Shown piece by piece: positions 60,806-64,000 of a DNA stretch of 64,000 nucleotides (positions are counted from its first letter, which is position 1; each line of letters starts with the position of its first letter). The stretch spans positions 34,756 to 98,755 of the forward strand of contig NZ_HE978635.1 of the NCBI RefSeq assembly GCF_000312045.1, read 5' to 3'. Under the pieces are notes generated by a model. That model was not told where the DNA came from, did no database searches, and saw only the letters and a program-made list of their open reading frames with translations. Position numbers and translations under genes: made by a program. This stretch comes from Noviherbaspirillum massiliense JC206 (GTDB lineage Bacteria; Pseudomonadota; Gammaproteobacteria; Burkholderiales; Burkholderiaceae_D).

Positions 60806-60809
60806 TGCC

Positions 60810-60989
60810 TCACTTCGCGTCGCACCTGAATTCGCAACGCGGTCCGCTTCGCCCCACCCATTTCCCGTCCGGGCATTGCATCGCATCCTGGATGCACACC
60901 GTATGCCGCTCCTGCTGCATCGCCTCTTCTTCTTCGCGCTGCCCGCCTGTGGCGCATGCGGCGAGAAGGCAGGAAAGCATGAGCGTCAT
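60810..60989 (-). CDS. Small lipoprotein with Kazal-like Cys pattern
   Basis: The 59-residue protein begins MTLMLSCLLAACATGG, where LAAC is a lipobox, so the mature lipoprotein would start at that Cys. The C-terminus CIQDAMQCPDGKWVGRSGPRCEFRC follows the small Kazal-like pattern common in proteobacterial exported proteins (CTQDA.QCPDG.YV.R.GP.CEF). Function unknown. An in-frame start at 61037 would give a longer, positively charged signal, so the start is uncertain. It ends right against the HU terminator. Confidence 0.6.
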   Translation of the reverse strand: MTLMLSCLLAACATGGQREEEEAMQQERHTVCIQDAMQCPDGKWVGRSGPRCEFRCDAK

Positions 60990-61038
60990 TGCCGGTCCCT
61001 TTGCCCTCAAGGCAACGCGCAAAGGCAAGGCTCGCATA

Positions 61039-61542
61039 TCAAGTGAGGAGCCCGGCACTGCGCAGTATGTTGAGCGTGTTCTCGATATGCGTGGAAAAAT
61101 ACACAGGCCCATACTTCTGCGCCAGCAAGCGTGCCTTGCCTTCGGCCGACGGGCTCAGGAAACTGCCAAACCGCGATGCGAGCGGAGTCAGGTCGGCCGG
61201 CGCCATGTCGCGCGCCACTTCCTGGTAAGCCTCCAGCCGCGAGCAGAATACGCGAAACAGTGCCGCCGTCGTGGCATTTTCCGACGCCTGGCTCTTGAAT
61301 GCTTCCAGGTAGCCGTCGCGCACTTCCTGGCTTGCGGCGGAATCGCCGAGTGCAGCGGCAACCGCATGGAACACCGCAAAGCCGCACAGGAAATACAGCT
61401 CACTGAAATAGAGATGGCTGTTCACACTGGCATTCTGGGCTTCCTGCAATTCCGTGGCACCCGGATTGACGGAGTCAGCCAGCCGCGAGGCGAGGGCCCG
61501 TCCCAGTTCCTTGTGCGTAAGTGTTGCGTAGTCTGGTTCCAT
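61039..61542 (-). CDS. Hypothetical helical protein
   Basis: The 167-residue protein is predicted mostly helical, with no signal peptide or membrane span. Notable stretches are NSHLYFSELYFLCGFAVFHAV and LLAQKYGPVYFSTHIENTLN near the C-terminus. I do not recognise the family. The start at 61542 has no clear ribosome binding site and upstream alternatives exist, so the N-terminus is uncertain. It lies 49 bases before the lipoprotein gene on the same strand. Confidence 0.5.
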   Translation of the reverse strand: MEPDYATLTHKELGRALASRLADSVNPGATELQEAQNASVNSHLYFSELYFLCGFAVFHAVAAALGDSAASQEVRDGYLEAFKSQASENATTAALFRVFCSRLEAYQEVARDMAPADLTPLASRFGSFLSPSAEGKARLLAQKYGPVYFSTHIENTLNILRSAGLLT

Positions 61543-62001
61543 ATTGGCCAACTGTTTGCTGACATGCCGCTTCTGTCTGATTAACGCGGGCCCCGTTCCG
61601 GAAAACAGGGCGGTCGGGATTTTCAACTTCCACTTCGACATACATTGATAAGGCCATCGGGCTGATCCGGTCCTCCTTCCCGCGAGGTGCACCATGCGGC
61701 CGGAAAGTGCGGCAAGGACAGCACAGCCAGGACGGCCATTCGGTCAAAGCCTGAGAGGATATATGACTACGGGACAAAATGGTATATCGGAGCCGGCTGC
61801 AGGCGGCTATGAAGTTGACCAGCGTCAAGGCCATGCGTTTCCAAGCGGCTCCGCTCATGGCAGAATGGCAACCGGTATTTTTGCGCCTCCCTGTCGTGCT
61901 CTGCGTACTCTCCGTCGCCGCACCGGTGCACATGCCAGCGACTGCAAGCCCGCGGGTTTGCTCAATGTTTTGGATGCTCTCTCACATTTCACAGGACACC
62001 C
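61543..62001. other. Intergenic region before the sulfhydrylase gene
   Basis: 459 bases. An ATG at 61763 with GAGAGG before it opens an 80-codon frame whose protein looks random and is not called. I looked for SAM- or SAH-type riboswitch features ahead of the sulfur gene and saw none. Confidence 0.4.
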
Positions 62002-63288
62002 ATGAAAATCGAAACGCTCGCCGTCCATGCCGGTTATTCCCCGGATCCCACCACCAAAGCGGTTGCCGTACCGATTTACCAGACCGTCGCCTATGCCTTC
62101 GACAATGCGCAGCATGGCGCCGACCTGTTCGACCTGAAGGTGCCGGGCAATATCTACACCCGCATCATGAACCCGACGCAGGACATCCTGGAAAAGCGCA
62201 TTGCAGCGCTGGAAGGCGGTATCGGGGCGCTCGCGCTGGCGTCCGGCATGGCTGCGATCACCTATGCGATCCAGACCATTGCCGAAGCGGGCGACAACAT
62301 CATTTCCGCCAGCCAGCTGTATGGCGGCACCTACAACCTGTTTGCACACACGCTGCCGCAGCTCGGCATCGAGGTGCGCTTCGCCGATGCGCGCCGGCCG
62401 GAAAGCTTCGCCGCGCTCATCGATGGCCGCACCAAGGCCATCTTCTGCGAATCGATCGGCAACCCGCTCGGCAATGTCACGGACTTCGCCAAGCTCGCCG
62501 ACGTCGCGCACGCGCACGGCATTCCGCTGATCGTCGACAATACCGTTCCCAGCCCTTACCTGTGCCGCCCGATCGAACATGGCGCCGACATCGTCGTGCA
62601 TGCACTGACCAAATATCTCGGCGGCCATGGCAATAGCATGGGCGGGGCCATCGTCGACAGCGGCAAATTCCCCTGGGCCAAGCACAAGGAACGCTTCAAG
62701 CGCCTGAACGAGCCCGACGTGTCTTATCACGGCGTGGTCTATACCGAAGCGCTCGGTGAAGCTGCCTACATCGGCCGCGCCCGCGTGGTCCCGCTGCGCA
62801 ACATGGGCGCGGCGATTGCGCCGATGAATGCCTTCCTGATCCTGCAAGGCGTCGAAACCCTGCCGCTGCGCATGGACCGCATCTGCGAGAACACGCTCGC
62901 CATCGCGCGTCACCTGAAGCAGCATCCGAAAGTGGCATGGGTCAATTACGCCGGCGTGGAAGATCACCCGGACCATGGGCTGGTGCGCAAGTACATGGGC
63001 GGGCGCGCGTCCGGCATCCTGTCCTTCGGCCTCAAGGCCAGCAGCCAGGGTGATGTCCGCGCCGCCGGGGCACGCGTGCTCGATGCATTGAAGCTGTTTA
63101 CCCGCCTGGTGAATATCGGCGACGCCAAATCGCTGGCCACGCATCCGGCCTCGACCACCCATCGCCAGCTCAACGAAGCCGAGCTGGCACAGGCGGGCGT
63201 GTCGGAAGACATGCTGCGGCTGTCGATCGGTATCGAGCATATCGACGACCTGCTCGCCGATCTCGATCAGGCGCTGGCCGCGGCATAA
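62002..63288 (+). CDS. metY: O-acetylhomoserine sulfhydrylase (MetY type)
   Basis: This 428-residue PLP enzyme of the Cys/Met metabolism family has [25 protein letters not shown] at the N-terminus, [24 protein letters not shown] with the PLP-contacting Asp, and [16 protein letters not shown] carrying the Schiff-base Lys. It makes homocysteine from O-acetylhomoserine and sulfide in direct methionine synthesis. At about 430 residues it fits MetY better than the shorter MetB/MetC/MetZ. AGGACACCC precedes the ATG. Confidence 0.92.
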   Translation: MKIETLAVHAGYSPDPTTKAVAVPIYQTVAYAFDNAQHGADLFDLKVPGNIYTRIMNPTQDILEKRIAALEGGIGALALASGMAAITYAIQTIAEAGDNIISASQLYGGTYNLFAHTLPQLGIEVRFADARRPESFAALIDGRTKAIFCESIGNPLGNVTDFAKLADVAHAHGIPLIVDNTVPSPYLCRPIEHGADIVVHALTKYLGGHGNSMGGAIVDSGKFPWAKHKERFKRLNEPDVSYHGVVYTEALGEAAYIGRARVVPLRNMGAAIAPMNAFLILQGVETLPLRMDRICENTLAIARHLKQHPKVAWVNYAGVEDHPDHGLVRKYMGGRASGILSFGLKASSQGDVRAAGARVLDALKLFTRLVNIGDAKSLATHPASTTHRQLNEAELAQAGVSEDMLRLSIGIEHIDDLLADLDQALAAA

Positions 63289-63298
63289 CGCGGCTGCC

Positions 63299-63332
63299 GG
63301 CAGTGGCGGGCCTGTGCTGGCCCGTCACTGCC
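63299..63332. terminator. Hairpin after metY
   Basis: GGCAGTGGCGGGCC and GGCCCGTCACTGCC pair over 14 positions with one G-T wobble and a six-base loop, 11 bases past the metY stop. There is no T-run. It probably ends or stabilises the transcript. Confidence 0.55.
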
Positions 63333-63429
63333 CTCCAGCACCTGTCTTCACGCCGCATCGCATGCGGCACCTTCCCCGCAACAAGGATTCCCGCTTGGCC
63401 AGGGTGCACCGGCCAGCTGCAACAACACC

Positions 63430-64000
63430 ATGTCTTTTTCCGCCAGCCTGCAATCCCGTTCTCCCCGCTCCCTGGGCCTGTTCTGCCTGATGATCACGTC
63501 GCTTGGCTGGGGCATCAACTGGCCGGCCATGAAATTCCTGCTGCGCGAGTGGCCGCCCCTGTTTGCGCGCGGCGTGGCCGGCGTGGCAGCCGCCTGTCTG
63601 CTGGCTGCGATTGCAGCAGCGGCCGGGCAAAGGCTTCGGGTGCCACGTGAATTGCTGGGCCGGCTGACCCTCGGCGCTTTCACCAATGTCTTTGCCTGGA
63701 TGGGATTTTCCACGCTGTCGCTGCGCTGGCTGAATGTCGGACAGGCAGCCCTGCTGGTCTATACCATGCCGCTCTGGGCGACCTTGCTGGCCTGGCCGCT
63801 GCTCGGCAAGCGGCCGAGCCTGCGCGACAGCATGGGGCTGGCGCTGTGCATTGCGGGCGTGGCCCTGCTGTTTGGCGGCCCGGATGCGTCGCTAGGCACG
63901 GACCAGCTGGCCGGCGCGCTGTTTGCGCTTGGCGCGGCTTTTTTCTTTGCCCTTGGAACAGTCGCCCTGAAACCAACGCCCCTACCACCGTTTACCGCGC
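63430..64000 (+). CDS. EamA/DMT-family transporter, cut by the right edge
   Basis: The frame from the ATG at 63430 is open to the end of the window (190 codons). It encodes hydrophobic helices typical of EamA transporters: LMITSLGWGINWPAMKFLL at the start, FAWMGFSTLSLRWLNVGQAALLVYTMPLWATLLA and GLALCIAGVALLFGG. The family normally has ten helices and about 300 residues, so roughly the last third is missing. It would export small metabolites or amino acids; substrate unknown. The next bases would decide its length. Confidence 0.82.
   Translation, partial: MSFSASLQSRSPRSLGLFCLMITSLGWGINWPAMKFLLREWPPLFARGVAGVAAACLLAAIAAAAGQRLRVPRELLGRLTLGAFTNVFAWMGFSTLSLRWLNVGQAALLVYTMPLWATLLAWPLLGKRPSLRDSMGLALCIAGVALLFGGPDASLGTDQLAGALFALGAAFFFALGTVALKPTPLPPFTA

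Noticed and set aside
61543-62001. SAM or SAH riboswitch, and an 80-codon frame at 61763, upstream of metY
   Set aside because: No conserved riboswitch core could be recognised, and the protein of the small frame looks random beyond a passable ribosome binding site.

Overview
The window looks like chromosomal DNA of a betaproteobacterium of the order Burkholderiales, most likely Oxalobacteraceae (Herbaspirillum/Noviherbaspirillum/Massilia type). This is inferred from the GC-rich, densely packed genes, the Bug/TctC-type solute receptors, a DUF6494-like protein, the Burkholderiales-type porin and the two separate molybdo-hydroxylase clusters. No rRNA, tRNA or CRISPR array is visible.

Layout. 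1-2.57 kb: AT-rich accessory DNA with two 5'-truncated RHS cassettes on the minus strand. One carries an unrecognised C-terminal toxin-like domain followed by a small three-helix membrane protein (candidate toxin/immunity pair). 2.75-10.5 kb: a complete form II 'CO dehydrogenase-like' molybdo-flavoenzyme locus (coxS-L-M plus the maturation genes coxD, coxE, coxG, and a divergent coxI/xdhC). 10.7-14.7 kb: a LOV-domain hybrid histidine kinase followed by flavohemoglobin. 14.8-17.3 kb: a CaiB-type CoA-transferase divergent from a Bug receptor. 17.4-21 kb: small membrane proteins, an SDR-DoxX fusion and an alpha/beta hydrolase. 21.2-25.6 kb: a two-gene signalling unit, HDOD-histidine kinase plus REC-PAS-GGDEF-EAL response regulator. 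25.6-33.3 kb: RecX, a receiver-like protein lacking the phospho-acceptor, an FNR-type box, FolE, an MFS transporter, an AcuI-type reductase and a single-domain response regulator. 33.3-34.9 kb: a tyrosine recombinase with a degenerate active site, bordered by inverted and direct repeats. 34.9-44 kb: TerC, then a minus-strand sugar-acid catabolic operon (dehydratase, RraA-like protein, ketoglutarate-semialdehyde dehydrogenase, tripartite tricarboxylate transporter) facing a GntR regulator across a perfect 18-bp palindrome. 44.4-57.2 kb: a purine module, with a BMP-type ABC importer on the minus strand divergent from xdhA-xdhB-xdhC-guaD and a porin. 57.5-64 kb: MscS channel, ferredoxin, NYN-domain protein, HU, a Kazal-like lipoprotein, MetY-type sulfhydrylase and the start of an EamA transporter.

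How the genes fit together (inference). The ABC importer and porin could supply purine bases or nucleosides to GuaD (guanine to xanthine) and XdhAB (xanthine to urate), with XdhC loading the molybdenum cofactor. The 35.8-43.1 kb operon could import an aldonate-type acid and convert it by dehydration and oxidation towards 2-oxoglutarate, although one step is not obviously encoded. The most unusual stretches are the RHS cassettes at the left edge and the recombinase island near 33.3-34.9 kb.
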